Assembly (NCBI RefSeq): GCF_947087965.1
Contig: NZ_CAMUES010000007.1
Span: 1 to 64,000, forward strand
Source: an uncultured Mobiluncus sp.
GTDB taxonomy: Bacteria > Actinomycetota > Actinomycetes > Actinomycetales > Actinomycetaceae
Reading direction: 5' to 3'
DNA length: 64,000 nt
Below the pieces are notes generated by a model. That model saw nothing but the letters and a program-made list of their open reading frames with translations, made no database searches and was not told the origin of the DNA. Below are positions 33,962 to 42,944 of this stretch, one piece after another. The translations under genes were made by a program, and so were the position numbers. Each line of letters starts with the position of its first letter. Within the stretch, counting starts at the first letter, position 1.

Positions 33962-35410
33962 TTAGCCCTCGGCCGGCAGGTCGTCCGTCTCCGAGTTCCG
34001 GTCGGGAATCCCGGTCGGAGTCTGGGAAACCGGCAGCTTAGACACATCAACGGGGTGGAGCAGGTCGATGGCGATGCCTACCGCGACCCCGGCCAAAGCG
34101 GGGGTCAGCCAGCCCATCTGGACACTGCCCAGCGGAAGGACATGCAAAACGTCTTGCAGAGCCTGCTGCCAACCGCTGACGTTTTCCCAAGCCGGCAGCT
34201 TGAAAGTCGAGATAGCTTCAAAAATCCCGATGATGGTGGCTACCCACGCGGAGAGTCGGTAGGTCCAGAACAGCTGGCGTTTCATGGTGTAATCCAGCAG
34301 GGCGATGAGAATCAGGCAGATAGCCGGAGGGTAGGTCGCCAAACCAATCGTCACCACGATGGCCAGGATGTTCTCTAAGCCCAGGTTGGCCACCAGCAGG
34401 GAAACCACCACGTGAATACCCAGCATGGCCGAACGATGAACCTTCGGGAACAGGTCGCAGAAGTATTGGGTCGAGGCTCCCATCAGTCCGGTAGCGGTGG
34501 TCAAGCAGGCCAGGAACACGATAATCGAGAACAAAATTTGCCCGATTGGACCAAAAATCATTTGCGCTGCCAAGGACAGACCGGCAGCCGGGTTAGCAAT
34601 CTCTTGGTCAGCCACGCGGGTACCTACGAAGGCCAAGCCCGTGTAAACGATAGCCAGGGATGCTCCCGCAATACCCGCAGTAAAGGTCGTGGCCCGGAAC
34701 ACGGAACGCTTTTCGTTGTAGCCGTGAGCGTGCAGCTGGGTAATGATAACGACGCCGAACACCAGGGAGGCCAGGGCATCCATCGTGCCGTAGCCGGTAA
34801 TCAACCCGGCGGTAAAGGGCGACGCCTGGTAAGACGGGTCAGGGTGGAGTGTCTCGACACTGGGCAGTTTAAACATTGCGATGGCAATCATCACCAGCAG
34901 CAAAATCAGTAGAGCCGGGGTCAGGTACTGACCTATACGATCGAGCATCCGGTCGGGACGGTTCAGCAGAATCAACACGATGGCAAAGAAAATCAACGAG
35001 TAAATAAACAGCCCGACATGATTCGCGGCAGTCTCTCCGCTCTGGGCTCCGAGGCTGGTCAAAGGCCGGACAGCCATTTCCCAAGACACGGTAGCCACGC
35101 GGGGCATTGCGTAGCACATCCCACAAAACAGGAATACCGCGACGGTCAAAATCAGCCCCGGAATGTGTCCGATGCGGTCCGCAATCCGCCCGGCTCCATA
35201 AGCATCTGTCGAGGCCGCCATCATCCCCGCCACCGGGAACAGTACGCCCGTCAGCAAAATGCCGATGACCGCGGGGATTACGTTGGCCCCGCCGCTGACG
35301 CCGACTTGGAACGGAAATATCAGGTTGCCCGCGCCGAAAAACATGGCGAACAGGGCAAATCCGGAAACTAAAAGGTAGGTGTCGAAGCCTTTACGGCTAG
35401 GGGAATTCAT
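33962..35410 (-). CDS. brnQ: Branched-chain amino acid:cation symporter
   Basis: Membrane transporter of the LIVCS family importing Leu, Ile and Val with Na+ or H+. About 12 hydrophobic segments; family signature FAMFFGAGNLIFPF near residues 20-33. 482 aa with a hydrophilic C-terminal tail. ATG 35410 with AGGAAGG upstream is chosen over a longer frame that extends through the promoter. Confidence 0.92.
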   Translation of the reverse strand: MNSPSRKGFDTYLLVSGFALFAMFFGAGNLIFPFQVGVSGGANVIPAVIGILLTGVLFPVAGMMAASTDAYGAGRIADRIGHIPGLILTVAVFLFCGMCYAMPRVATVSWEMAVRPLTSLGAQSGETAANHVGLFIYSLIFFAIVLILLNRPDRMLDRIGQYLTPALLILLLVMIAIAMFKLPSVETLHPDPSYQASPFTAGLITGYGTMDALASLVFGVVIITQLHAHGYNEKRSVFRATTFTAGIAGASLAIVYTGLAFVGTRVADQEIANPAAGLSLAAQMIFGPIGQILFSIIVFLACLTTATGLMGASTQYFCDLFPKVHRSAMLGIHVVVSLLVANLGLENILAIVVTIGLATYPPAICLILIALLDYTMKRQLFWTYRLSAWVATIIGIFEAISTFKLPAWENVSGWQQALQDVLHVLPLGSVQMGWLTPALAGVAVGIAIDLLHPVDVSKLPVSQTPTGIPDRNSETDDLPAEG

Positions 35411-35753
35411 ATATATAGCCTTCCTGATGGGTGGCAAATTGGCGGGACTTTCCCGGATTCCAAGCCTAGCACAAGTGGGATTTACCATGAATTCCCCGGT
35501 TTTTCAACGGTTTTAGGGGTGGGGGAGGCAAGAAGGTCGGTAAGCGCGGTGGCAGGAGATGGCCGGTGAGGCGGTGGCACAAGACGGTTGGTGGCATGGT
35601 GGTGCGAGGCAGCGTGTCGCCCGGCGGAAGATAATGATTGCCCAGTTCGGGTGCGTTTCGTGGCTGGCGGTGTTCCAATGGTTTGACAGCCAACCGCGCT
35701 CCAGCCGCTTAGTGAAACAGTGCGCGAGCATGCTTCCACCCGCGCCAAGCTGG
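35411..35753. other. Non-coding gap between brnQ and the methyltransferase
   Basis: Contains the brnQ promoter near 35479-35507. The rest is G-rich on the plus strand without a convincing gene: several overlapping ORFs exist on both strands, but none has start signals or a recognisable sequence. No hairpin terminator for the methyltransferase was found. Confidence 0.5.
35479..35507 (-). promoter_or_regulatory. Promoter of brnQ
   Basis: Minus strand TTGAAA (35502-35507), 17-base spacer, TAAATC (35479-35484); about 70 bases of leader to the ATG. Confidence 0.5.
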
Positions 35754-36938
35754 CTAACAGCGCAGTTCGTGGAATGGAACTGTGGCAGCCCGCAGCCTTG
35801 CGGCGGTCAGGTCAGCGATGGTGTGTAACCCCTGCACCCCAGCCGGGCCGGATTTAGCCGCGCTAAACGGCTCTTCCAGCTGAATCAGGAAAAAACGCCG
35901 TCCGGTGGCGTGTGCCGCCTGCCCGGTAGTGCCAGAGCCGGCAAAAAAATCCAGGACCGTGTCGCCGGGGCTGGTAGCGGCCTCGATGAGGACTTGCAGC
36001 AGCTTCGTGGGCTTCGGGGTTTCAAACAGTCCGCCGAGCCCCAGATGCTGCAGTTCTCGCTGCCCCGAAATCGTCGAAGGGCCCACGACCAGGTCTTTCA
36101 GGGCAGTTTCATGAAAATCCCGGATTTTCGTATAAATCTTTAGGCTGCGGTGCGCCCCCCGGCCGTGAACCTGAAATTCCAGGTCAGCATAATCGCGTTC
36201 CACCTTGGCTCGCGACCAGCGCCAAGCGTGATACTTCAGTCCCGGTTTCGCATTCGGGTGGGGGTGGGCGCAGACCCAGCCGGCAGCGGCCAGGTCGGGG
36301 TCAGCGGCCCCGACCTCACTGGTGCGCACCGCTCCGGTCTGGGGATGATAGTGAATGTCGAACACCATCGAAGGGGCAGTGACCTCGTTGAACTTCGAGT
36401 TCGTGTTGTACAGCTCGTTCTTGGTGACATAAGCTCCGCGCGCATCGTGTTTTACCTGGCGTTGGGGCAGGTGGTACACGGTAGGCATGAGTTGTTGCAA
36501 CAGCTCGGTGCGGCCGCGGAGCTGGCCCACCTGGGTGGCATCGCGGGCATAGGCCAAGATGTATTCGTGCGTTCCCGCCGGTCCCGCCCCCAGCTGGCGG
36601 CCTTTCAGGTTAGAGACCCACACGAAGTTGCCAATCAGGTTTGCGGTGCCAAAAATACGGTCCATCTCGAGTTTCAGTTCACACAGCTGGTTAAAGTCAA
36701 TCGAGATAAAGATGAGACCGTCAGCACTGAGCAGTTCACGAGCCGCGGCCAACAGCGGGCTCATCATGGCGAGCCACTCGTCCTTGGCGCGCCGGTCGTG
36801 GTAGGCAAAAGTATTTCCGGTGTTGTAGGGCGGATCGATGTAAATCATCTTCACGCGTTGCCCGGCTTGGTGCAGCGTCCGTAAACCTGCCGCGGCATCG
36901 GCACGCAACAGCCAGTTACCTTCCCGAAAATCGTTCAC
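35754..36938 (-). CDS. Solitary site-specific DNA methyltransferase (adenine type, Mod-like)
   Basis: DNA N-methyltransferase of the beta arrangement: catalytic DPPYNTGN at residues 35-42 first, AdoMet motif DFFAGSGTTGQAAH near residue 338 later. The order and the central FETPKPTKLLQVLIE segment are like type III Mod subunits, but at 394 aa it is shorter than usual Mod (about 600 or more) and has no restriction subunit beside it, so it may be an orphan or regulatory methylase. Recognition site unknown. GTG start with TAGGAT six bases upstream. Confidence 0.85.
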   Translation of the reverse strand: MNDFREGNWLLRADAAAGLRTLHQAGQRVKMIYIDPPYNTGNTFAYHDRRAKDEWLAMMSPLLAAARELLSADGLIFISIDFNQLCELKLEMDRIFGTANLIGNFVWVSNLKGRQLGAGPAGTHEYILAYARDATQVGQLRGRTELLQQLMPTVYHLPQRQVKHDARGAYVTKNELYNTNSKFNEVTAPSMVFDIHYHPQTGAVRTSEVGAADPDLAAAGWVCAHPHPNAKPGLKYHAWRWSRAKVERDYADLEFQVHGRGAHRSLKIYTKIRDFHETALKDLVVGPSTISGQRELQHLGLGGLFETPKPTKLLQVLIEAATSPGDTVLDFFAGSGTTGQAAHATGRRFFLIQLEEPFSAAKSGPAGVQGLHTIADLTAARLRAATVPFHELRC

Positions 36939-36944
36939 GAAAAA

Positions 36945-36950
36945 ATCCTA
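36945..36950 (-). promoter_or_regulatory. -10 box of the methyltransferase gene, leaderless type
   Basis: TAGGAT on the minus strand, 6 bases before the GTG at 36938. Confidence 0.45.
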
Positions 36951-37000
36951 CCGAGCCTCATGCCGCGTATCGGGGAAAATCGCCGGTCTAACCGGGAAAG

Positions 37001-38320
37001 TCAGAACCGGCGCTTGGGATGGGACACGGAAATAATGGCGCCCTGGGGCAACACCTTGTTCGGATCCAGGGACGCCGGCACGGTGGCGACAAAAGCCTGG
37101 AAAGTCGGGGGACGGCGCACAATAAGTTCGAGTTTCCCGCCGTCAGCTTCAATGAGCTGCTTGGCCAGGGCTAAGCCAATCCCGGTCGAACCGTGTCCCG
37201 ACACGCCCTTCTTAAAAATATCCGGGGCGATTTCGTCGTCCACGCCCTCGCCTTCGTCACTGACCTCGAAATACATGCCCTTTTTGTTGCCGCTCATCTT
37301 GGCGCGTACCGTAGTCGTGCCCGCCCCATACTTCAACGAATTCTCCAGCAGGGTGGCGATGACCTGGCCCAGCGAGCCCGGCGTGGCCAGGGCGGGACGG
37401 TCGGTTTCGTTACGGAACACCAGTGGGCGATTCGCTGCCCGGAACTGGTTTTCCCACTCGTTTTGCTGGTGTACCAAAAATTCATCCACGTTAATTGCCT
37501 GGGTGGTGCCCCCGCCGGCATTCTGGGAGTTGCGTTTCAGGTCCTCGACTACACCGGTCAGGCGTTCCAGCTGGTCCAGGCACTGTTCGGCTTCTTGCTG
37601 TACCTCCGGTTCGCTGCTGATCATCTGGATTTCTTCCAGCCGCATAGACAGGGCCGTCAGCGGGGTGCGCAGCTGGTGGGATACGTCCGAGGCGAACTGG
37701 CGTTCCGCGGCGATACGCCCCGCCAGGTTTTCGCTGGCCCGAACCAGTTCGTCTTGCACCAGGTCGATTTCTTCAATCCCGGAGGGGGTCACGCGGGGAC
37801 GTACCCCGCCGGAACCGAGCTGTTCGGCCTGAGCGGACAGATAAATGAGCGGTGCCGAGATTCGGCGAGAGGACCGTAGCGCGATGAACGCGCCGACCAA
37901 GACTGCTGCTCCCACCCCGGAAAGAGTCACCAAAACAAACACTACGGAACGCGAACGGGCGTTATCCGAGGAAGAAATGACTGTCAGGGTGGCTCCCGTG
38001 GCGGTCTCGACCCTGGAGACGAGCGGGAAAACCGGGCGAGTCCCAAAGCTCAAATCCCGCCCGTCCTGAGTGGTGACTTCCACCCTGGTGTTCGCCGAGC
38101 GTCCCGGCCACAGCCAGCTGGCCACGGTGACATCAGTCACATAGTGGCCGGTCAGGGACGTGCGGTCCAGGGCGAGCGCGTATTGTTTAGCGGTTGCGTC
38201 AACATCGGCGCGGGCCGAATCCCACAGCTGATTGACGGCGAAAGCGGCCAAAGGTACGCCCAGCAACAGCACGGCAATGATGACCGCGCTGAGGATAGAA
38301 ATCAGGATTTGCTTGCGCAA
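37001..38320 (-). CDS. Sensor histidine kinase
   Basis: Membrane sensor of a two-component pair. Two membrane helices (about 5-30 and 124-149) frame an extracellular domain of about 95 residues. HAMP-like region follows, then the phospho-acceptor His215 in SDVSHQLRTPLTAL, N box LLENSLKYG near 333, and G boxes DEGEGVDDE and GSTGIGLALAKQL. 439 aa. It starts three bases after its response regulator. Stimulus unknown. Confidence 0.92.
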   Translation of the reverse strand: MRKQILISILSAVIIAVLLLGVPLAAFAVNQLWDSARADVDATAKQYALALDRTSLTGHYVTDVTVASWLWPGRSANTRVEVTTQDGRDLSFGTRPVFPLVSRVETATGATLTVISSSDNARSRSVVFVLVTLSGVGAAVLVGAFIALRSSRRISAPLIYLSAQAEQLGSGGVRPRVTPSGIEEIDLVQDELVRASENLAGRIAAERQFASDVSHQLRTPLTALSMRLEEIQMISSEPEVQQEAEQCLDQLERLTGVVEDLKRNSQNAGGGTTQAINVDEFLVHQQNEWENQFRAANRPLVFRNETDRPALATPGSLGQVIATLLENSLKYGAGTTTVRAKMSGNKKGMYFEVSDEGEGVDDEIAPDIFKKGVSGHGSTGIGLALAKQLIEADGGKLELIVRRPPTFQAFVATVPASLDPNKVLPQGAIISVSHPKRRF

Positions 38321-38323
38321 GGG

Positions 38324-39001
38324 CTAGGCAGTTTCAAAACGGAAGCCCATGCCGCGCACGGTGGTGATGTAATGCGGATTGTTCGCGTCGTCGCCAAGTT
38401 TGCGGCGCAGCCACGAGACGTGCATGTCCAGGGTCTTGGTGGAACCTGACGGATCCCCGCCCCACACTTCCCGCATAATGGCTTCCCGCTCCACGACCGC
38501 GCCGGCCTCGCGCACCAGCACCCGCAGCAGTTCAAACTCTTTCGCGGTCAGCTGCAGTTCGCGCGTGCCTTGGAAAGCGCGGTGCGCGGAAACCTCGATG
38601 CGCACGTCCTGGGCGGTCAGGTCGCTTTCTTCGGTGATTTCCCCGCCGGAGCGCCGCAGCAGAGCCCGCACGCGAGCCAGCAGTTCGCCCAGCCGGAAAG
38701 GCTTGGTGACGTAATCGTCCGCCCCGGCGTCCAAGCCCACCACCATGTCAACTTCGCCGGTACGTGCCGTCAGAATGAGAATCGGAATGGTCAGGCCTTG
38801 GGCACGAATTGTGCGCGCTACGTCCAGGCCGTCCATATCGGGCAGCCCCAAGTCCAAAATCACCATGTCGGAGTCATTGACTTGTTTCAGGGCAGAACCG
38901 CCCGTAACGTGGGCGCTGACTTCGTAGCCTTCGCGTTGCAAAGCGCGGGTCAGCGGCTCGGCAATCGCGGGATCGTCTTCGACTAAAAGGACTCTGGTCA
39001 T
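38324..39001 (-). CDS. OmpR-family response regulator
   Basis: Transcription factor paired with the adjacent kinase. Receiver domain with acidic pocket EDD (8-10), phospho-Asp50 in VILDLGLPDMDG, and Lys in DYVTKPF near 100; winged-helix DNA-binding domain from about 130 to 225 ending VRGMGFRFE. ATG 39001 with GAGGAAGAGGA upstream. Targets are not evident from the window. Confidence 0.94.
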   Translation of the reverse strand: MTRVLLVEDDPAIAEPLTRALQREGYEVSAHVTGGSALKQVNDSDMVILDLGLPDMDGLDVARTIRAQGLTIPILILTARTGEVDMVVGLDAGADDYVTKPFRLGELLARVRALLRRSGGEITEESDLTAQDVRIEVSAHRAFQGTRELQLTAKEFELLRVLVREAGAVVEREAIMREVWGGDPSGSTKTLDMHVSWLRRKLGDDANNPHYITTVRGMGFRFETA

Positions 39002-39287
39002 TCCTCTTCCTCTGCTTTCGCTTTTCTATCTCCTGGTTCCGTTCTCTCGAATTGCCAGAAACTCTGGATTATCGCAGGTGTTCGTGAACTGGGAGAATGG
39101 TGAAACCCTAAGTCATCATCGAGTAAAACTTTACCCTCTTTTGACCCGTTGCGCTATTCGACGGAACATTTAAATTATTCCTCAGTATTCCCAGTCTTTT
39201 TGAGCGTGACTGGCGGGTATTCTGTCCGGTTCTTACGGGTAGGAATGCAACCGCAGCTAGAATGGGGCTGACGAAAGGAAACTGGAG

Positions 39288-40082
39288 ATGTTGTCCCATT
39301 ATGTGTCGGGTGAACTGCACAATCCGATGGTGGTGTTGGTTCATGGGGTGTGCGATTCGGCCTCAGCGTGGGTAGATTTAATTAATCATCTCAGTGAGCA
39401 CTATTTGGTGATTGCGCTGGATTCCTTGGGGCATGGCACTTCGAGACGTTTGCGAGACTCCGAGTTGGATGACCCAGGTGAGGCGACGGCAAATGAGCTG
39501 GAGCTGACACTTGAACATTTGGAAAAACTCTATGGGCAAACTCCGGTCATCGTAGCCCATTCCATGGGGGCGTCCATCTCCAGCTACCTCGGTGGGCGTC
39601 GTCCCGAGTTGATGAGAGCGCTCTTTCTCGAGGACCCGGCCTGGTTGAGCCCGGCGCAAGCGGCCGGATATCGCCAGCGGGCTGGTGAACAGGTCGCCCG
39701 CTGTGAACACACCTGGCAGGCTAATCCGGTGGAAACGCTGGCGGACAACGTGGCACAACGTCCGGGCTGGAGCGCCGCCTCGCACTACGGCTGGGCTTTC
39801 GGCAAAGGACTGGTGGACTCGCGCCTGCTGGCCACCGGTATCGTCAGTTTTCGCGAACCTTGGCCAGAAATCGTCGCGGCACTGCGTGTACCGACCAAAG
39901 TTGTTACCTCAGACACGGATGAAGTGCTGATTGGCCTGGCGGGCGTGGACGCTATCGCCCAGGTGGGAAACCCTTTGGTGCAAACCGAGGTTATTTCCGG
40001 GACTGGTCACGGAGTGCGGCTCGGCGCCCCGGAACAATACCACGCCAGCTTAGACGAATGGCTCCACCGCTACGCGGGCTGA
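39288..40082 (+). CDS. Alpha/beta hydrolase
   Basis: Predicted cytosolic hydrolase or thioesterase-like enzyme. Oxyanion region VLVHGVCDS near 18-24, nucleophile Ser92 in AHSMGAS, and catalytic His in SGTGHGVRL near 246. 264 aa. ATG preceded by GGAAACTGGAG; TAGAAT at 39258-39263 is a possible -10. The 286-base gap upstream (39002-39287) shows only short AT-rich and palindromic pieces (GTAAA-AC-TTTAC near 39124). Substrate unknown. Confidence 0.82.
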   Translation: MLSHYVSGELHNPMVVLVHGVCDSASAWVDLINHLSEHYLVIALDSLGHGTSRRLRDSELDDPGEATANELELTLEHLEKLYGQTPVIVAHSMGASISSYLGGRRPELMRALFLEDPAWLSPAQAAGYRQRAGEQVARCEHTWQANPVETLADNVAQRPGWSAASHYGWAFGKGLVDSRLLATGIVSFREPWPEIVAALRVPTKVVTSDTDEVLIGLAGVDAIAQVGNPLVQTEVISGTGHGVRLGAPEQYHASLDEWLHRYAG

Positions 40083-40098
40083 CCGGAAAGGCAAAACG

Positions 40099-41055
40099 AT
40101 GCAACCATTCTTGTGTCCCGAACTGACACCAGCAATCGCCGCCACGCCCCCACAAACACCTTGTGACCTGCAAACTATGCGAAGCGAAGGGGATCGAATG
40201 TTAGGTATGTCCACAGAAACCCCGGCCGGAGTAAACCTCGACGTGCGGGAGATTCCCGGCGGGGACGGCCAGCCCATGGAACTGCGCTGTTTCACCCCGC
40301 AGCTAGCCGCACAGTTCCCGGCGGCAAAAGGTCGGGCGGACTGTTCAGCCATCTTGCTCACCTTCCACGGCGGCGGCTACGTGGCTGGTAGAGCCCGGTT
40401 TGATGATGTGCATAATGCTGAACTGGCTGAGTATTTGGGGGCCGTAGTCCTGTCTGCGGATTATCGTTTGGCGCCCGAATTTCCGGTGGACCGAGCGGTG
40501 GCGGATTGCCGGGCGGCGCTGCTTTATGCCTTGGAGCGGGGTCGCGAGTTGGGGCTGCAAGTGTATGTTTTCGGCGATTCCGCCGGGGCCGGGCTGGCGT
40601 ATTATTCCGTGGCCGACCTGCTGGCGGAATCAGCGGAGTGTCCGGTGGCGGGAATGATCCTGTTTGAGCCCTGCTTGGATCCGCGCTGCGATAGTGATTC
40701 TATGCAAACCCACGCCGCCGGCCCGGTCTGGACGGCCGAGGCCAATCGGGAGGCTTGGGCTTTGGCGGCGCCGAGCCCGGCACTGCGTGCGAAACTGGCA
40801 AAAATCCTGGACAGTCCGGCAGTGGCGGGGAAAATGCCGCGCAGTCTCATCGTGGTGAACCCCATCGATCCGTTGCGCGATGAAGGGCTGCGTTTAGCGC
40901 TGCGCCTGGCTGATTGCGGGGTGCCGGTGGAGGCGCATATGTATGCCGGAACCTTCCACGGGTCCTTGCGAGTGCCGGGCAGTCAAACCTGGGCTGAGCT
41001 GCGGGAACTGCTGGGTCGTTTTCTGGGTTGCCGCGAATCAAACCCGCGCGATTAG
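40099..41055 (+). CDS. Alpha/beta hydrolase, HSL-type esterase
   Basis: Esterase/lipase of the hormone-sensitive lipase group: HGGGY at 90-94 forms the oxyanion hole, Ser161 is in GDSAGAG, and catalytic His is in AGTFHGSLRV near 298; Asp is probably in NPIDPLRDEG. 318 aa. It begins 16 bases after the previous hydrolase with GGAAAGG upstream, so the two are likely an operon. Natural substrate unknown. Confidence 0.85.
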   Translation: MQPFLCPELTPAIAATPPQTPCDLQTMRSEGDRMLGMSTETPAGVNLDVREIPGGDGQPMELRCFTPQLAAQFPAAKGRADCSAILLTFHGGGYVAGRARFDDVHNAELAEYLGAVVLSADYRLAPEFPVDRAVADCRAALLYALERGRELGLQVYVFGDSAGAGLAYYSVADLLAESAECPVAGMILFEPCLDPRCDSDSMQTHAAGPVWTAEANREAWALAAPSPALRAKLAKILDSPAVAGKMPRSLIVVNPIDPLRDEGLRLALRLADCGVPVEAHMYAGTFHGSLRVPGSQTWAELRELLGRFLGCRESNPRD

Positions 41056-41058
41056 GCT
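41053..41058 (+). promoter_or_regulatory. -10 box of maf, leaderless type
   Basis: TAGGCT, then 6 bases, then the ATG at 41065; it overlaps the stop codon region of the preceding hydrolase gene. Confidence 0.4.
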
Positions 41059-41064
41059 AGAGAC

Positions 41065-41739
41065 ATGGAAAAACCAGATTCTGATTGGGGTGCGGCCGCG
41101 GTGCACGTGGTGTTGGCTTCCGCCTCCCCGGCGCGGCGCAAAGTCTTGCAAGGGGCGGGGCTGCGCCCGGTGGTGCGGGTTTCTCACGTGGACGAGGATG
41201 CTTTGCTGGCTGAGCTGCGTTCGCGTGCGGCCGGTCCGGCCGAGCAGGTTTTGGCTCTCGCGCAGGCAAAAGCGCGGGCAGTAGCGGGGGAGCTGGAGAC
41301 GTCGCTTTCGCCGGGTGCGGACACATTGGTGGTGGGCTGTGACTCCATGCTGGAGTTTCACGGAGAAGTGTTGGGCAAACCGCACAATCCCGAGGTGGCC
41401 CTCGCGCGGGTATGCGCCCTGTCGGGGGATTGCGGGGTGTTGCACACCGGGCATTGGGTGATGCGTTTACGCAGCGATGCCGTCGAGCCGGTTGCGCAAG
41501 TGGGGCGCACCGAGTCTACCGTGGTGCATTTCGCGAATTTCAGCGAGGCAGAGGCTCGCGCCTACGTGGCCAGCGGGGAACCGCTGGAAGTCGCCGGCTC
41601 ATTTACGATTGACGGCCTGGGTGGGGCATTCATCAGCGGTATCGAGGGCGATCCGCACAATGTCATCGGGATTTCTCTGCCTTTGCTGCGAAAACTGGCT
41701 GGCGAACTGGGGATTTTCTGGCCCTCGTTGTGGGCTTGA
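41065..41739 (+). CDS. maf: Maf-family nucleotide pyrophosphatase
   Basis: House-cleaning enzyme hydrolysing non-canonical nucleoside triphosphates to monophosphates; once called a septum-formation inhibitor. N-terminal VLASASPARRKVLQGAG near residues 14-30, central DTLVVGCDSMLEFHGEVLGKP near 91-111, and late GAFISGIEGDPHNVIGISL near 189. 224 aa. Confidence 0.92.
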   Translation: MEKPDSDWGAAAVHVVLASASPARRKVLQGAGLRPVVRVSHVDEDALLAELRSRAAGPAEQVLALAQAKARAVAGELETSLSPGADTLVVGCDSMLEFHGEVLGKPHNPEVALARVCALSGDCGVLHTGHWVMRLRSDAVEPVAQVGRTESTVVHFANFSEAEARAYVASGEPLEVAGSFTIDGLGGAFISGIEGDPHNVIGISLPLLRKLAGELGIFWPSLWA

Positions 41740-41777
41740 GCCGAATCCCCCTCCATTCACCGCAAAATAGTTTCCCC

Positions 41778-41816
41778 TTGACAGCCGTGTGATGGTGTAT
41801 TAGTGTTGTAGTACAC
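41778..41816 (+). promoter_or_regulatory. Promoter and operator of the YtrA-type regulator/ABC operon
   Basis: TTGACA (41778-41783), 17-base spacer, TAGTGT (41801-41806): the best sigma-70-type promoter in the window. An inverted repeat GTGTATTA (41795-41802) and TAGTACAC (41809-41816) with a 6-base spacer covers the -10, the kind of GTGTA...TACAC site known for YtrA-type GntR repressors, so autorepression is likely. Confidence 0.75.
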
Positions 41817-41854
41817 AAACATGGTACCGCGTTTGTTTCGGTAAGGAGAAGCTG

Positions 41855-42217
41855 ATGGATTTCGATACTGGAACGCCCATTTGGCGTCAGTTACTTGACG
41901 ACTTCTCACGGCGCATCACCAGCGGAGCGTGGGAGCGGGGTTCCCAAATTCCCTCTGTACGCGATCTATCCGCCGAGTACGGGGTCAATCCCAACACTAT
42001 GCAAAAGGCGTTGACCGAGCTGGAGCGCACCGGCTTGGTTGCCTCGCGCCGGGGCTTGGGACGTTTCGTCACCGAAGATGCCGGAACCGTCCGGGAACTC
42101 GGCAAGGATCTGGCGAAAACCTCCGTACGCAACTTCATAACAGACATGAAAACTTTGGGACTAAGCCTCAGCGAAGCCCAAGATCTGTTGAATAGTCAAT
42201 GGAAAGGACGTGATTGA
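41855..42217 (+). CDS. GntR-family regulator, YtrA type
   Basis: 120-aa repressor with an N-terminal winged helix-turn-helix (PIWRQLLDDFSRRITSG, then RDLSAEYGVNPNTMQKAL near 35-52) and only a short helical tail, as in the YtrA subfamily, whose members sit with ABC exporters. ATG with AAGGAGA upstream. It overlaps or abuts the ATPase gene (stop at 42217). Confidence 0.92.
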   Translation: MDFDTGTPIWRQLLDDFSRRITSGAWERGSQIPSVRDLSAEYGVNPNTMQKALTELERTGLVASRRGLGRFVTEDAGTVRELGKDLAKTSVRNFITDMKTLGLSLSEAQDLLNSQWKGRD

Positions 42218-42218
42218 G

Positions 42219-42944
42219 ATGCAACCCTTAGTGGAAGTGTCCAACCTCACCAAACGCTACCAGGGCATCAAGGTAAACGGAGTGGTGAAACCGGCATTGG
42301 ACCAGCTCACCCTTAACTTGAATGCCGGAAAAATCATCGGTTTGCTGGGCGAAAATGGCTCCGGCAAGACCACACTGCTAAAAATTTTGGCAGGCGTACT
42401 GGAACCCACCAGCGGGCAAGTCCGCATCGACGGCCAGGAAGTCGGGGCGAAAACCAAAGCCATGACTTCTTTCCTGCCCGATGCCGCCTGGCTGCCTGAA
42501 TCAATCAGTGTTGACGCGGCTATCAAACGGCACGCGGATTATTTCACGGACTTTGACGCGAAAAAAGCCACGGAACTGGTGGAGTTCCTGGGGCTGCAAC
42601 GTCGCCAAACCACCAACCATATGAGTAAAGGGATGCGTGAAAAGCTCCAGCTGGCGCTGGTAATGTCACGTTCCGCCCGGCTCTATCTATTGGACGAACC
42701 GATTTCGGGGGTGGACCCGGCATCGCGCCAAGCCCTGCTGGACACCATTGTGAAAGGGTGGAACCCCGAAGCGACTCTGTTTATTTCCACCCACCTGGTT
42801 ACCGACATTGAGCCGGTAATGGACGAAGCCGTATTCATGCACGCGGGCAAACTGTTCAAACAGGGTGAAGCCGATGAACTGCGGGAAGCCTACGGTATGT
42901 CCCTGGATCAAATCTTTCGGAAGGAATACTCCCATGTTTGCTAA
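42219..42944 (+). CDS. ABC transporter ATP-binding protein
   Basis: ATPase of an exporter. Walker A GENGSGKTT near residue 44, signature region NHMSKGMREKLQLAL near 134 (variant of LSGGQ), Walker B LYLLDEPISGVDP near 156, H-loop STHLV near 195. ATG 42219 lies 10 bases after GGAAAGGA and is preferred to GTG 42210. It overlaps the permease gene by 11 bases. Confidence 0.92.
   Translation: MQPLVEVSNLTKRYQGIKVNGVVKPALDQLTLNLNAGKIIGLLGENGSGKTTLLKILAGVLEPTSGQVRIDGQEVGAKTKAMTSFLPDAAWLPESISVDAAIKRHADYFTDFDAKKATELVEFLGLQRRQTTNHMSKGMREKLQLALVMSRSARLYLLDEPISGVDPASRQALLDTIVKGWNPEATLFISTHLVTDIEPVMDEAVFMHAGKLFKQGEADELREAYGMSLDQIFRKEYSHVC

Noticed and set aside
35411..35753. Small gene between brnQ and the methyltransferase
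   Set aside because: Several overlapping ORFs on both strands, none with a ribosome site, leaderless box or recognisable sequence.
37001..39001. MtrA-MtrB pair
   Set aside because: Kinase and regulator are generic OmpR-type. The lpqB partner gene is absent and the sequence does not single out MtrAB.
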